Shown piece by piece: positions 34,101-46,060 of a stretch of 64,000 nt of DNA. The notes beneath the pieces are model-generated. The model worked only from the letters and a program-made list of their open reading frames with translations. It searched no databases and had not been told where the DNA came from. Within the stretch, counting starts at the first letter, position 1; the number at the start of each line of letters is the position of its first letter. Location of the stretch: contig NC_045138.2 of the NCBI RefSeq assembly GCF_008831285.2, positions 8,835,205-8,899,204 of the forward strand, in the 5' to 3' direction. The DNA comes from Nymphaea colorata. Its lineage: Eukaryota > Streptophyta > Magnoliopsida > Nymphaeales > Nymphaeaceae. The position numbers and the translations under genes are program-made.

Positions 34101-36269
34101 CTACTCGTCGATATTATGTGAGTGCTGATGTTACATTTTTTGAGTCCACCTCTTATTTCTCTCCCAATGGAACTCAATTAAGGGTGCCTGAATTTAGTGA
34201 TGAAGTCCACCTTCCTTTACCTCTCATGAGTTATCCACAACCCGTTGCTTCGCGTTTTGGGGCTATCTACCAACGTCGCACTAAACCTGTTCAACCTGCC
34301 CCCTGTGCTCCTGTGCCTTCACCCAGCATGCCCAAGGTACTTCCTGAACACACAAATCCTGCTGACCATTCTTTATGTGATGATGCCACAGGGGACTCTC
34401 CAGAGCATGCTACTGGTCCTCATATTAATGAACTTGATATGCCTATTGCTCAAAGGAAAGGCAAACGCAGTTGCACTATGCATCCTCTCTCTGGTCATTT
34501 GTCCATGGCTCGACTCACTCCTACTTACCGACAGTTTGTCAAGGGACTGTCGGCTGTAGCTCTTCCACAGACTCCCATGGACGCTCTTTCTGATCCCAAA
34601 TGGGCCGCAGCTATGCAAGAAGAGATGGATGCCCTTCAGTCTAGAGGCACCTGGACACTAGTTACTCCTTCATCTGATGCAGCTATTGTTGGTTGTTGAT
34701 GGGTATTTACTGTTAAATACAGAGCAGATGGCAGCATTGAGAGATATAAGGCTCGCCTGGTTGCAAAAGGCTATACTCAGACTTATGGGGTTGATTATTA
34801 TGATACCTTCTCTCCTGTGGCACGACATGCTTCTTTACGGGTTCTTCTCGCTGTTGCCGTCAGCAAGAATTGGTCTCTATCACAGCTTGATGTCAAAAAT
34901 GCCTTTCTGTATGGTGACCTACATGAAGAAGTGTATATGCAGCAACCACCAGGGTTTGTTGCTGAGGGGGAGTGTCAGAAAGTGTGTAGATTGAGAAAGG
35001 CAATTTATGGTCTGAAACAAAGTCCTCGAGCTTGGTTTCAAAAATTATCAGAGAATATTGAGAATGAGGGCTTCAGACGTTCTTCGGCTGATCATTCCCT
35101 TTTTGTCAAGAAAACTTCTACAGGTACAGTGATAGTTCTTGTCTATGTTGATGATATCATTGTTACAGGGGATGATATTCAGGGGATTTCCAACATCAAG
35201 GGCGTCCTTGGACGACACTTTGTCACCAAGGATCTTGGTGAGCTACGCTATTTCCTAGGTATTGAGTTTGCCAGAAATCAGAAGGGTCTTATCATGTGCC
35301 AAAGGAAATACGTTACTGATGTCTTGCAAGAGACAGGTATGCTAGGATGTCGACCTGCCTCTACACCCATGGACATCAATACTCGCTTGTATGATGATGA
35401 TACTGAAGATGTTGATGCTAGACAATATAGAGGGATTGTTGGGAAGCTCCTATATATCACTGTTACTCGACCTGATATTGCCTATGCTGTCAGCAGAGTG
35501 AGTCAATTTATGGATAAGCCCAAGAAAGTCCATTGGGATGCTGCCATGATGATTCTCAGGTATCTGAAAAATTCACCAGGAATGGGACTTTTCTTTCAAA
35601 ATGGTACATCTCTCACTATATCTGTGTATGTTGATGCTGATTATGCGGGATGTCACCTTGACAGAAAATCCACTACTGGGTTTTGTGTGTTTATTGGATC
35701 CAACTTGGTTACATGGAAGAGTAAGAAGCAGACAGTGGTTGCCAGATCAAGTGCAGAATCTGAGTATAGAGCTATGGCTCAGGCTACTGCTGAAGTTATG
35801 TGGGTTAGATCTCTGATGTTGGATCTTACTGTGGAAGTGCCTCTTCCTATGCAATTGTTAGGTGATAACAAAGCTGCTCTGTTTATTGCTAATAATCATG
35901 CTTTCCATGAGAGAACCAAGCATGTTGAAGTAGATTGTCACTATACCAGAGACATGATTCAAAAGGGGTTTGTAAGTACCTCCCATATTTCAACTACAGG
36001 GCAAACTGCTGATATTTTTACTAAAGCTCTTGCAAGAGGACCATTCCAAAGTTGTTGTTCCAAGTTGAGCTTGTTTGACATATACGCTCCAACTTGAGGG
36101 GGAGTGTTAAGACGTGTTTATACTCAGTATTAGGCTTGAGAGGGCACTTGTGTAATAATGTTTCTTTTTAATGACTTTCTTGTAACTTATCCCTCTCCTC
36201 TAGTCTATATAAAGAGGAGTTAGGGATTCTTTCGAGGTTAATCAAAGATTAGTTCTCTTAAATTCATCA
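31111..36269 (+). mobile_element. Copia G: full-length copia element, 5159 bp, identical LTRs
   Basis: The LTRs 31111-31275 and 36105-36269 are each 165 bp and I find no difference between them. The target duplication AGGAT is perfect (31106-31110 and 36270-36274). The primer-binding site TGGTATCAGAGC starts at 31276; the polypurine tract CTTGAGGGGGAG precedes the 3' LTR. The leader 31290-31880 is GCC-rich. It inserted in the RNase H/RT region of copia F, on the opposite strand. It is the same family as copia H. Identical LTRs mean a very recent insertion. Confidence 0.96.
31881..36097 (+). pseudogene. Copia G gag-pol, two disabling lesions
   Basis: A 746-codon frame from the Met at 31881 holds gag (LNGGNYEMW-type start, zinc knuckle CQFCHRIGHTVDKCW at about residue 251), protease WLIDSGASTHLCGD (about 338) and most of integrase ([34 protein letters not shown]). 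At about 33727-33752 there are 26 extra bases compared with copia H, which shift the frame. The right frame returns at 33753 and runs through integrase to 34699, where CGA of the relative is TGA. From 34700 RT and RNase H are open ([46 protein letters not shown]). Gag is intact, pol is not. Confidence 0.92.
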
Positions 36270-36274
36270 AGGAT

Positions 36275-36552
36275 CTCCACCCCAATCAGCATCAATATAA
36301 GCAATCATATTCAAGTTTGATGAGGAGGATAGAAAAAGTCCCTTAGTGATAGTGTGTTTGACATATCGAACAATCCTCAATGCAGCTCCCATGTGTACAA
36401 AAGTGGGTCTTTGTTGAAACTAACTTATAACATGTACAGCATGTGATATGTCAGGCCTTGTGATGGATAAATATATGAGAGCTCCCACCAATTGACGAAT
36501 GGGGGTGGGATTTTCTAGAATTTCTCCATCATCAATCTTCATCTTTACTCCT
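36275..36552 (-). pseudogene. Copia F reverse transcriptase C-terminal fragment
   Basis: Minus-strand similarity to copia D at 17940-18240: a region matching [14 protein letters not shown] and a valine-rich RIVRYVK-like block, with stops. It is bounded left by copia G (31111-36269) and right by element I (36553-38703). Confidence 0.7.
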
Positions 36553-38703
36553 TGTAGAAATAATGGACGCACAAGAAACGAAGATCAAACACAGATGTAA
36601 CGTGGAAAACCTTCAACTAGAGGGAAAAAACCATGGGTGAAGAGATCTGGTACCCACTAGCCGCCAGAGACTCTCTCTCTTAGAAAACTTCATTAACTTG
36701 CAAGATTAGGGTTTACGATGGTATAAGTATGCCCAAACCAAGACTCACTGGATCGGGTCCAAACCCGGACCCATACATCAAGATCCGTCAACACTCCCCC
36801 TCAAGTTGGGCATACATATCAAACATGCCCAACTTGGATACATTTCTCTCAAATGGAGTTATGTGTAAAGCTTTTGTCAGAATATTAGCAGTTTGATCTT
36901 CAGAGTTCATGTATAGTAATATGTTAACTCCCTGGCATCAATTCTTTCTCTGATGAAGTGACGGTCAATCTCAACATGCTTTGTTCGATCATGAAGCACT
37001 GGATTGTTAGCCAAGTTAATCGCAAACTTGTAATCACAATACATCTTCATAGGCTCTTCAGTCTCTATCCCAATATCAGTCAGCAAGATCTTTAGTCATA
37101 ACAACTCTGATACTCCAGTAGCAACAGCCCTATATTCAGCCTCTGCACTTGAGCGGGAACAAACATCTTGTCTCTTGCTTCTCCAAACAACTAGATTTCC
37201 CCTCAAGTAGACGCAGTACCCTGAAGTAGATCTTCTGATGTCAACACAGCCTACCCAGTCTGCATCAGAATACCCTTCAATTTCAAAGGACCTTTGTTTC
37301 ACATATAGAAGTCCTTTTCCAGGATTCTTCTTCAACTAACACATGATTCTATCTACAGCCTTCAAGTGTGCATCCGTAGGTGCATACATAAACTGACTCA
37401 TCACATTTACAGCAAAGGTGATATCCGGTCTAGTGTGAGGTATATCAATCTACCAACTTGACGTTGATATCTCCCTTTAGCTTCTTCACACAAAAGTTCT
37501 TCATCCTTGCTATTGAGTTTGTGCCCAGCATCCAGAGGAGTAGAGGCTGGTCTGCATCCCAGTTTTCCTGTCTCCTTCAGTAGATCCAAGGTGTACTTCC
37601 TTTGATTAAGCGCAAGAGTCGTACCTGATCTGGCAATTTCAATACCAAGGAAATACTTTAGCTTGCCAAGGTCCTTGAGATCAAATTCAGCAGATAGTAA
37701 ACCCTTTAATCTTGCTCTCTCTTTTTCATCATCACCTGTAACAATCATATCATCAACATAGACCAACAGTAGAATAACTTTACCCTCTATCCTCTTTATA
37801 AACAGGGTATGATCTCCATTTCCTTGTTTATAGCCATGCTTCTTCATAACAAGTCTGAGACGTTCAAACCATGCTCGGGGAGACTGTTTGAGCCCATACA
37901 AGGCCTTCTTCAGTTTACAGCATTTTTCAGGTCTCTCAAAACCTGGGGGCATACACATATACACTTCCTCTTCGAGATCTCCGTTGAGAAATGCATTTTT
38001 AACATCGAGTTGGCACATGTCCCAACCCTTCAACACTGCTAAAGAAATAATAACTCTAACGGTCTTCATTTTCGCGATAGGAGCAAACGTCTCTAAGTAG
38101 TCGATCCCACATTTCTGACTGAACCCATTGGCCACCAGTCGTGCTTTGTACCTCTCAACATTCTCATCTGGTTTGTACTTAATGGTGTAGACCCACTTTG
38201 ACCCAACCAAATGAGCTGCTTCAGGAATCTCTACCACTTCCCATGTCTGATTTTTGTCTAAGGCTTCCATCTTTTCTTGCATAGCATAAGTCCACTTGGG
38301 GTCACTCTGAGCCTCTGTAACATTCCTGGGAATCACAGCCACAGACAAGGAGGATACAAAACATTTGTAGTCAGTGCTCAATGTAGAGTAAGACACAAAG
38401 TTACCAATAGGGTGTTGAGTACATGACCTAACACCCTTTCTCAGGGCAATGGAAAAATACCATGTAGAAATAATAGACGCACAAGAAACGAAGATCGAAC
38501 ACAGATGTAACGTGGAAAACCCTCAACTAGAGGGAAAAAACCACGGGTGAAGAGATCTGGTGCCCACTAGCCGCCAGACTCTCTCTCTCTTAGAAAACTT
38601 CATTAACCTGCAAGATTAGGGTTTACAATTGTATAAGTATGCCCAAACCAAGACTCACTGGATCGGGTCCAGACCCGGACCCATACATCAAGATCCGTCA
38701 ACA
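36553..38703 (-). mobile_element. Copia I: internally deleted copia element, 2151 bp
   Basis: LTRs are 36553-36793 and 38463-38703 (TGTAGAAATAAT start, GTCAACA end), 241 bp each with about ten differences. The target duplication CTCCT is perfect (36548-36552 and 38704-38708). The interior holds only RT and RNase H; gag, protease and integrase are gone. The deletion also removed most of the primer-binding site: only ATACCA remains next to the 5' LTR at 38457-38462. It inserted in the RT region of copia F. Same family as copia A. Confidence 0.94.
37096..38396 (-). pseudogene. Copia I reverse transcriptase and RNase H
   Basis: RT 38396-37407 is open for about 330 codons: [53 protein letters not shown] and [13 protein letters not shown] shift near 37430 and a stop near 37337 separate it from RNase H ([19 protein letters not shown], 37335-37096). 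Without gag, protease, integrase and a primer-binding site it cannot move by itself. Confidence 0.88.
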
Positions 38704-38708
38704 CTCCT

Positions 38709-39920
38709 AAAGCTTCAGGAGTGTCCACTACCTTGTCATCAGTGATTCCTGATCTGCTTATAATGTTATTGGCAAACTTCATTTGTGAGAATAAGTATCC
38801 TCTTCTACTATAAGCAACTTCAATACCAAGGAAATATGTTAGTTTCCCCAAATCAGTCATTTCAAATTCATTCTTAAGGAAAGTCTTTACCTGCATAATT
38901 CCGTTGGCATCATTACTTGTAATAATCATATCATCTACATATAAAAGCAACACAATTGTACCTATAGTTGTGTTTTTAACGAACATAGCAATGTCAGAAA
39001 AACATGACTTAAAACCTTGTTTAAACATAACATTGCTAAACATATCAAACCAAGCTTTTGGAGCTTGTTTCAAACCATACAATGCCTTTCTAAGATAAAG
39101 AACTTTCCCTTTAGGTAAATCTAGCCCAAGGGGTGAGTCCATGTATACCTCCTCATTTAAGTAACCATTCAAGAAATCATTTTTGACATCCAATTGATAT
39201 ATGGACCATTGTTTAATAGAAGCAACAACAATAAGAGCTCTAACAGAGGTCATACGAGCAACATGGGCAAAAGTTTCTTCATAAATCAATCCCATATTCT
39301 TGGGCATATCCTTTGGCAACAAGTCTAGCTTTATACCTTTCAATTGATCCATCACTTCTAGTCTTGACTTTGTAAACCCACCTACATCCTATTGTCTTTT
39401 TCCCGATAAGAAGAGACACAATGTCCCAAGCTTTATTATCTTCAAGGGCATTAAGTTCATTGTTCATGGCTTCAACCCAATGTGGGTTAGTTTTGGCTTC
39501 AACATAAGATAAAGGTTCATCAAGAGAGTGAATAGCTAATAAGCAAGCTCTATGTTTTGGAGAAAAAGGTGGATGAATATCTCTTTGAGATCTCCTAAGA
39601 GTTGGTTGAGACTCTTGGATGTTTTGTTGAGACCTTCTCTTATAAACTTTTGCTTCTCTTGGTGGTGGTCTATTAAAATAAGTGCTATCAACCTCATTTA
39701 GAGCATCATCATATGAAGAATGCAAAACATCATCATCATCATTATCATAATCATCATCATTTATCCATAAAAAGGAATAGTCATCTTCATGCTTGGGTTT
39801 ATTTTCATTAAAGCCATTTTCTTCTTCTAAAAATGTCACATTTCTTGAAACATAGACCTTATCTTTTTCAATATCATAGCATCTGTATCCTTTGTTTCGG
39901 AATAGCCAATGAAGACACAT
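38709..39920 (-). pseudogene. Copia F reverse transcriptase and integrase C-terminus
   Basis: Two overlapping frames. RT has LDVKNDFLNGYLNEEVYM, LYGLKQAPKAWFDMF, LLLYVDDMIITS and MTDLGKLTYFLGIEVAYS. Upstream in the other frame are GYRCYDIEKDKVYVSRNVTF, an Asp-rich spacer and GCRWVYKVKTRSDGSIERYKAR. A one-base shift near 39290 separates them. Clearly a relative of copia D. Confidence 0.88.
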
Positions 39921-41100
39921 TGAATAACTCTAGATAAAAGTTTATCATTTTTGTCATTTAGAATGTAACATTTGCAACCAAAGACTTTGAATCTTTTATA
40001 AATTGGCTCCAAATTAAAAAGTTTTTGAAAAGGTGAAATATTTTCTAAAACTTTAGAGGACATTCTATTAATCAAGTAAATGGATGTTAGAATCGCTTCA
40101 GCCCAAAAAATTTTTGGAACATTTTTTGATATAAGGATAGCTCTTGTTGTTTCAAGAATATGTCTATGTTTTCTTTCGGCGACTTCGTTTTGTTGGGGGG
40201 TTTTGGGACAAGACTTTTGGTGTATAACTCCCTTTTTCTTTAGGAATTCTTCAAATTCATTGGAAATGAATTCTCCTCCAGAATCACTTTTAAAAATTTT
40301 AAGGTTTGCATCAAATTGAGTTTTGATCATGTTGTAAAAGTTTTTGAAATTCATAAAGACTTCCAATTTGCGTTTAAGAAAGTAAACCCAAGCATAACGA
40401 GAGTAATTATCCACAAAAATGACATAATAAAGTAAACCACCTTTAGACATAATAGGAGCGGGACCCCATACATTCGAATGCACTAATTCAAAAGGTGCTT
40501 TTGCAACAAATTTTCTATTTCCAAAAGGTAAAGCCTTAATTTTGGCTTTAATACAACCATCACATGAAATCATTTCTTTACATTTCTCTTCCAAAAAAAG
40601 GATACAAGACATTTTTCCTAAACTTGGATGTCCAAGTCTTTGATGCCAAATTTGAATATCACTCTTCTTGACTACATTGCAAGTTGGGCTGGAAAGATCC
40701 AAATAATCAACATAGTAGAGATCATTTTTCCTACAACCTTCCCCAATCGTCTTCTTGGAAAGATGGTTCTGTATCAAAAATTTATTTTGTGAGAAGACAA
40801 TATCACATCCATGATTTGTTATTTGAGAAACCGACAAGAGATTTAAGTTAAGTTTGGTAATAAATATAACTTTTGGTATTTTGAAAACTTTTGAATTAAA
40901 ATTTTGATCAATATTCCCAACACATTTGATTTCAAGAGGAGTTCCATCGGTGGTTTTAACAAAAGGGCACGATTCCTCCTTAGTGCGTTCGGTAAGTAAT
41001 GAACTACAAGGGTTCATATGAAAAGAAGCTCTGGAATCAAGTATCCAAGAGTACTTACTTGATGATGTAGATGCTAATACTTTATGACCATAGAAACTCC
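39836..41100 (-). pseudogene. Copia F protease and integrase
   Basis: An open stretch of about 420 codons: protease WILDSRASFHMNPC, then integrase with IWHQRLGHPSLGKM, CDGCIKAKIKALPF, ELVHSNVWGPAPI, SDSGGEFISNEF and [16 protein letters not shown]. In the protease the active-site Asp-Ser-Gly-Ala is Asp-Ser-Arg-Ala, which should inactivate it. A shift near 39890 ends the frame. Similarity to the family ends at about 41100, marking the truncation point. Confidence 0.88.
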
Positions 41101-41104
41101 GCAT

Positions 41105-43060
41105 TTGCCAAAGTATGGACCTGCTTCATCTCGAAGGTTCCCTGATAGCTAAATGTACCAAGTTTTTGCTAACAAAATAGTTGCCTAATGACAATAGTCT
41201 TTTTCACATAAGTAGAGCTTCCAATTTTTCGCCTTTTCTTATATTAAAAAAATGATGTGATAACTCTACAGCTGGAAACCTTATTCTGTCACATGAGAGG
41301 AAAATTATTGAAAGATGGCTCTTTTCTTTTTCAATATTCGTAGAAGGGAACACAGTTTGAACCTTCACAAAAACATGAATGAAACCATCAAATTCCTCTT
41401 CAATTCAAGGAGATAAGCACTATTTGGTCTATATCTTTCTTTATTTGTTAATTCAATTTAAGATATCCTAAAAGTATCTGCTCAAACAGGAAATCAGATA
41501 TAGGCCAATGCATATTGGTTGACATGTTGTATCAATACGCAAACTTGGTTGTGTCATCTTTTAGGCTTTACTTGTGTTTCCTGAGAGGACTTTATTGCTT
41601 GCCCGAAATATAAAACCCCCAAAAAACCCCACGGCCATTCCCTGTGGCATTCGAAAAGTGTGGGCACTGCCGCCAGCCGCCTGCTGCCCGTCCAGTTGGC
41701 CACACTTTTGGGCTGCACATCTAGCTGTTATTTATTAAAAGGTTTACTTTTTCTAAGATTTAGTTTTTTCACAAAAAGACACTTAAACTTTTGAAAATAT
41801 GTAAACAGTCCATTGCTTAGATTTGTAGAGATGTCAATGGATTAAATTTGAATGAGATATATTTTTTGCTGTATCTATATTATTTTTGGATATTTGTATA
41901 TTTGGATTTTCATTTAGATTTAATTACAAACAAAACAAATCCACAATATATTTGAAAACTATTTCCTGACTGCTGCTCTGTCCTATATCTTATTGCCATA
42001 TTGTCAGCATTTTTCAAGAGGAAGCAAACAAGTGAAATATTTAAAACCTTTGTGTGCACTTCTTTTTTCTGCTCCAAAATAATTTGTGGTTGCCGACGAT
42101 TGGCCGAGGGCCAAAGCCCAAAAACCACGTGGTTGGCAGATGGCTGCCGACAGAATGGACGTGATTAAGTCGTCGAAGGACAAAAACTTGTTTTCAACGG
42201 TAGCTTCTCATCCTGCTTTCTTTGGGGCTATTTTAAATACTTCCTCATTTTTCATGGTTTCCAGATTCTTGTAGTTTAATTGCTAAACTAATAGCTTAAT
42301 GAAAAAATCTAACGTTTACGCGGGTTCTGCTCCAAAATTCTAAAGCAAATTGTGGATTATATAATCAAACTAGTTTTATTTTGATCTTCTGGGTATTTGC
42401 TTGTCATTATGATTTAGCAATTTTATGGTGAACAAATTGTTGGAGAAAGAAAAGAACGGAACAGATGAATTAAAATAGATGAAAAAGCTAAAAAGAAAAG
42501 AAATGCAAAAAAAAATGCCAAACACAACTTTCAAAATAGATTATATATATATGAGAGACAGATTTTAGTAGGCCAACAATTTCAGACGGTGGATTTTAAA
42601 TTTTATAATATCCTGTTAGTGTACCCAAGGAACATCATTTTCACGTGTGACCGAGTTAACGCTAATCCTTTTTTTTTTTTCACTTTACTTTTGGTAACGG
42701 TCATCATTTCTTTCAAAATCATACATCAATAAAATCATGATCATAGCTTATTTTCAAATAAACTGGATAAATTGTGTTGTATTTTATTGGTAAAATGATG
42801 TCTCATTGGAAGGGCCTAGACTCCTAGCTTAATTTTACGGAGTCTTTCGGAGTATTTGCTTCCCTGAGTTCTAATTTAAACCACTGAATATCTTAGATCC
42901 CATTATTTGATGTCACACCCCCTCCCATCCAATCGCTTTGGCAACACACTGACTATTTCAAATTTTTATTAAAATTCCGTGTTCTTTCAGTACTCTCTGA
43001 GCCCCATATAAAAAGGATTTCGTATCGTAGACTCAAGACTATCAAAACACCCCTATTTAA
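41105..43060. other. Intergenic, AT-rich, no gene seen
   Basis: No frame with recognisable protein features on either strand. It contains a repeat copy at about 42540-42740 (described separately) and a short T run at 42669-42680. Confidence 0.5.
42540..42740. repeat. Diverged copy of an AT-headed dispersed repeat
   Basis: Starts with a short TA run, then GAGAGACAG, GTAGGCCAACA, a CAGACGGTGGATTT block, GTGTACCCAAGGAACAT, CACGTGTGACC, GAGTTAACGCT and a TTTCAAAATCAT end. The same ordered blocks are in the two copies at 45620 and 45815. Confidence 0.7.
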
Positions 43061-43069
43061 AAATATGAT

Positions 43070-43480
43070 AGACATTGAAATTTTAATAACCCATTAAAAG
43101 CAGTTAAGCTTTTAATAGTAATTATTTGATATTTTTTCTCTCATTAATGATAAATGTACCACTTCTACTTCCCCCAATATTGGTGGTGGGGACAATTTGA
43201 TCCAAACATAATTACCTCTAATGATCCGGATATAGTTACCTCCAAATATCAAGTTTCACAACAAGCTTGGGTGGATGTTTGATAGTTTTCTGAAACTTTC
43301 AAATAATATATCTCAAAGATTTCTCAAGGATGTTATTATTTTATCTGAAATGCCTTTTAAATGGAAGGGGTATGGTTCGGGGTTTCTGAACCATATCACG
43401 ACCGAGAATGGGCTAAAAGTGTTATTTAAAAAATAAATATGTACAAAAATTAGCTAAAAAAATTAACAACCTGTCAACAA
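43070..43480. repeat. Diverged repeat, copy 1 (partner at 47280-47660)
   Basis: Shares ordered blocks with 47280-47660: AGTAATTATT, TTTTTCTCTCATTA, ATAATTACCTC, TAATGATCC, CAAGTTTCAC, GATTTCTCAAG, CTTTTAAATGGA and AAAAAATAAATATG. Both copies are the same way round. No coding content; type unknown, possibly an old LTR or MITE. Confidence 0.7.
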
Positions 43481-43587
43481 ATTATTTAGCACTTAGAGTG
43501 AGGGGAAGGAGATCCTAACTGCCCCATTAACCCTCCCCTCTCCTTTTCTCCTACCTCAAGATAGAGGGCTGCATGGGTTAGAGCTTG

Positions 43588-45590
43588 CACTACAAGAAAG
43601 GGGTATATATTGTTGATAGTATTCCAATTAGTGAGGAGCGAACAGACTGTTTGTTACGTTATTTCACTTGCAAAAATAATCAATTAACGGTCACACAAAA
43701 TGTTATAATACCCAAATCACCCTCGTGACTAACTGTCCATGTGAACCTTGGAACAAATTATTTTAATACTTAAAAGCACGTCACTTTTGGCTTTATTGAA
43801 TACGCCAATTTAAGTCAAAGTCAATTCTGACGGTACTCCTTTGTCGATGTATGTACATTATGGTGGTAAAGCTCACACCCGAACGAATGACTTGGAGTGT
43901 CAGCCTCATCTCATCTCAAGAAGGAAAGAAAGAAAGAAAGAAATTCATCCCTACCCTTAGGCGGAGCCAATCAGCAACGTAGCCACATGGTGTAGCTGCT
44001 TTTCTACCAATTTATGGATGTCGAAACTCTGACTCGAACTTGTTTGATTAAGCTGGACCGAAGCTCGACTTCTGTACTTAACCGAATGGACCTCGAATTC
44101 GGAACAAAACTCGAGTTTCTGAGCAAGTCAAGTTCGAGTTATACTTACTCGACTTGTTTAAAGTCAGTTGGCTCGTCTACAGTTGTTACGCAAGTCAGCT
44201 GAAACAGATAAGACGTAAATTTCTCCTAGATCTAATGTCCTTGCTGCTGATAACGTTGTACTTGATTGCCCTATAGAGAAGATGTGCAAACTATCAAGGA
44301 AAGCGTCCTGCTTATGTTTGAGACCCCTAGCCCAAGTGACATAATGTGTTGGTTTGTGGTTCATTAAAGTACAACTACTTTATTAGCTATACTTTCATGC
44401 ACATGCAAGCCATCTGCTTGTTTTGTAGACAAGCATTTTAAATTGTGTTTTTGTTAGATATATGTACTGGAGACATGCCTTGTAAATGCCTAATGGTGAT
44501 CATTTCTCAAGAGTATGATTGGGAAGAAGATGGTGGGGTTACCCTTGCGCCTTTGCTGCTTGCAATCATCCTTGTCTTCATCTACCAACATACTATGGCG
44601 ATCTCCCATGGCAGTGGTGGAGCCATATGGTCGCTAGCCAGCCTCACAAACTTTACTTTTTTTTTTTTTTATGTTAATAATTTGGTTGTTTATATGAATA
44701 AGTGCCTCCTAAAACATTAAAGTTACTGAGCAGGTACCCCCCTCCAACCAAAATTTTTGGCTCTGCTAGTGCCCCATGGTACGTTCTTCTAGCTTTTTTG
44801 CTTCATCAGAATTTCTTTTATTGACTTAGACAATGCTTTAGATGGTACTATTTGGGGCTGTTTGGGAACAATAACATTTGTTACCTTCTCATGCATCTAA
44901 CCTAAAATTTGGTTAGATTCATTGGATATTTTAAAATGTGTTTCATGAATCTACCCCATCTTTTGAGGCAATGCATGAAACAGTAATATAGTATCACATC
45001 TCCCAAACAATCCCTCCATGTCAAAAAAGCTGTGGGTTCAAGTGTTTGTTCTGTAGAAGCTAAATAAATTTCTATGTGCAGGGAATTATCGAAGGACTCT
45101 GTGCTCTTCCTTCAGATGCCTTTCATCAAGTTGTGGAGCTTGCCCTTCAGCTTGAGATGCTAAAGAAATTTAGTCCTCTGTCCATGATTTTTTTGCAATT
45201 GAATGGTTAGCTAGAAATTTTTAGGATAGGTTCTCCATCATATAGAAAAGAAAGAAGATCAAGAATCTCTAAAACTGTTGACTGCAGGAATTGATAGATT
45301 ATTCATGTCAAACTTTTTTTTAATTTAACTACAGAGTATTCCCACAACAAATTTGTGTGAATGCACTTAGTTGTATTATTTGTTGTTCATTTAGTTCTTT
45401 TGTACTCTTTGATCCTTATGTAATTGTAAATGTAATAGGAGTGACACCAATTCAAGCAACCATAGGTTTTAAGAAAAAAAAAGAAAAAGAAATTAGTAAC
45501 GCAAATTTTTGTTGCTAATTCTTGTCACTATTTGTAACCCAAAGTTTCGTTACTAAAAGTAGAAACTAGCGTAACCTTAGTTGTAGGTGC
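43588..45590. mobile_element. Possible CACTA-type transposon remnant
   Basis: The left end reads CACTACAAGAAAGGGG, the usual terminal inverted repeat of plant CACTA elements. About 2 kb to the right, 45485-45590 has short GTTACTA/GTAACG sub-repeats and ends CTTAGTTGTAGGTG, a loose inverse match. No transposase is seen and no clear 3-bp duplication was found. The left end is better supported than the right. Confidence 0.35.
44612..44771. mobile_element. Possible MITE, about 160 bp
   Basis: The ends form an imperfect inverted repeat: CAGTGGTGGAGCCA at the left and TGGCTCTGCTAGTG at the right, with a T run and AT-rich core between. Similar GTGGAGCCA-ended segments are common in plant genomes. 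No certain target duplication. Confidence 0.4.
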
Positions 45591-45614
45591 AATCAAATTA
45601 AAACTTTAAATTTT

Positions 45615-45808
45615 CAATATATATATATATATATATCAAGATTCTGACGGTAGATGAGAGGGAGAGAGATATTTTGGTAGACAGAGAGATTCGAACGGTG
45701 GATTTAACTTTTACAGGCTCCTATTGTGCACCCAAGAGTATGTTTTTCCATGTAATGCTGAGTTAAACGCTGGTCCATAGTTTTGTTTTCTCAAAACAAG
45801 TTTATGTA

Positions 45809-45874
<66 letters not shown>

Positions 45875-46060
45875 TCAGACGGTAGATGAGAGGGAGAGAG
45901 ATGTTTTGGTAGGCGGAGAGATTCGAACGGTGGATTTCAACTTTTATAGTCTCTTATTGTGTACCCAATAGAACATGTTTTCCCATGTGATGCCAAGTTA
46001 ACGCTGGTCCATAGTTTTGTTTTCTCAAAACGGTTCTTTTTTCAAAATCATGAATCACTC
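45615..46060. repeat. Two near-tandem copies of the AT-headed repeat
   Basis: Copy 1 (about 45615-45805) and copy 2 (about 45810-46040) each begin with a TA microsatellite, then a GACGGTAGATGAGAGGGAG block, TTTTGGTAG, GATTCGAACGGTGGATTT, a TATTGTG-ACCCAA block, AACGCTGGTCCATAGTTTTG and TTTTCTCAAAAC. Copy 2 has a longer TA run followed by a GA run (45812-45872). Confidence 0.85.

Larger units (their letters stand above)
30208..41100 (-). mobile_element. Copia F: 5'-truncated copia element of the D family, interrupted by G and I
   Basis: Its 3' LTR is 30208-30667 (starts TGTAAATCAGGCCC, ends TCTAACA), followed by a polypurine tract and the D-family RNase H. Coding continues at 36275-36552 and 38709-41100 beyond the two insertions, reaching the protease, where sequence similarity stops. 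Gag, leader and 5' LTR are absent. It starts 64 bp after the GATB stop, so it sits in the GATB 3' flank. The LTR is parallel to those of copia D in intron 6. Confidence 0.88.

Noticed and set aside
42265-43600. CACTA element with an end at TTCTTGTAGT (about 42268) and CACTACAAGAAA (43588)
   Set aside because: The two ends point away from each other, so they cannot be the termini of one element.
44445-44720. 91-codon frame with a hydrophobic stretch
   Set aside because: It overlaps the MITE-like segment and a T run, has no homologue I recognise and lacks gene context.
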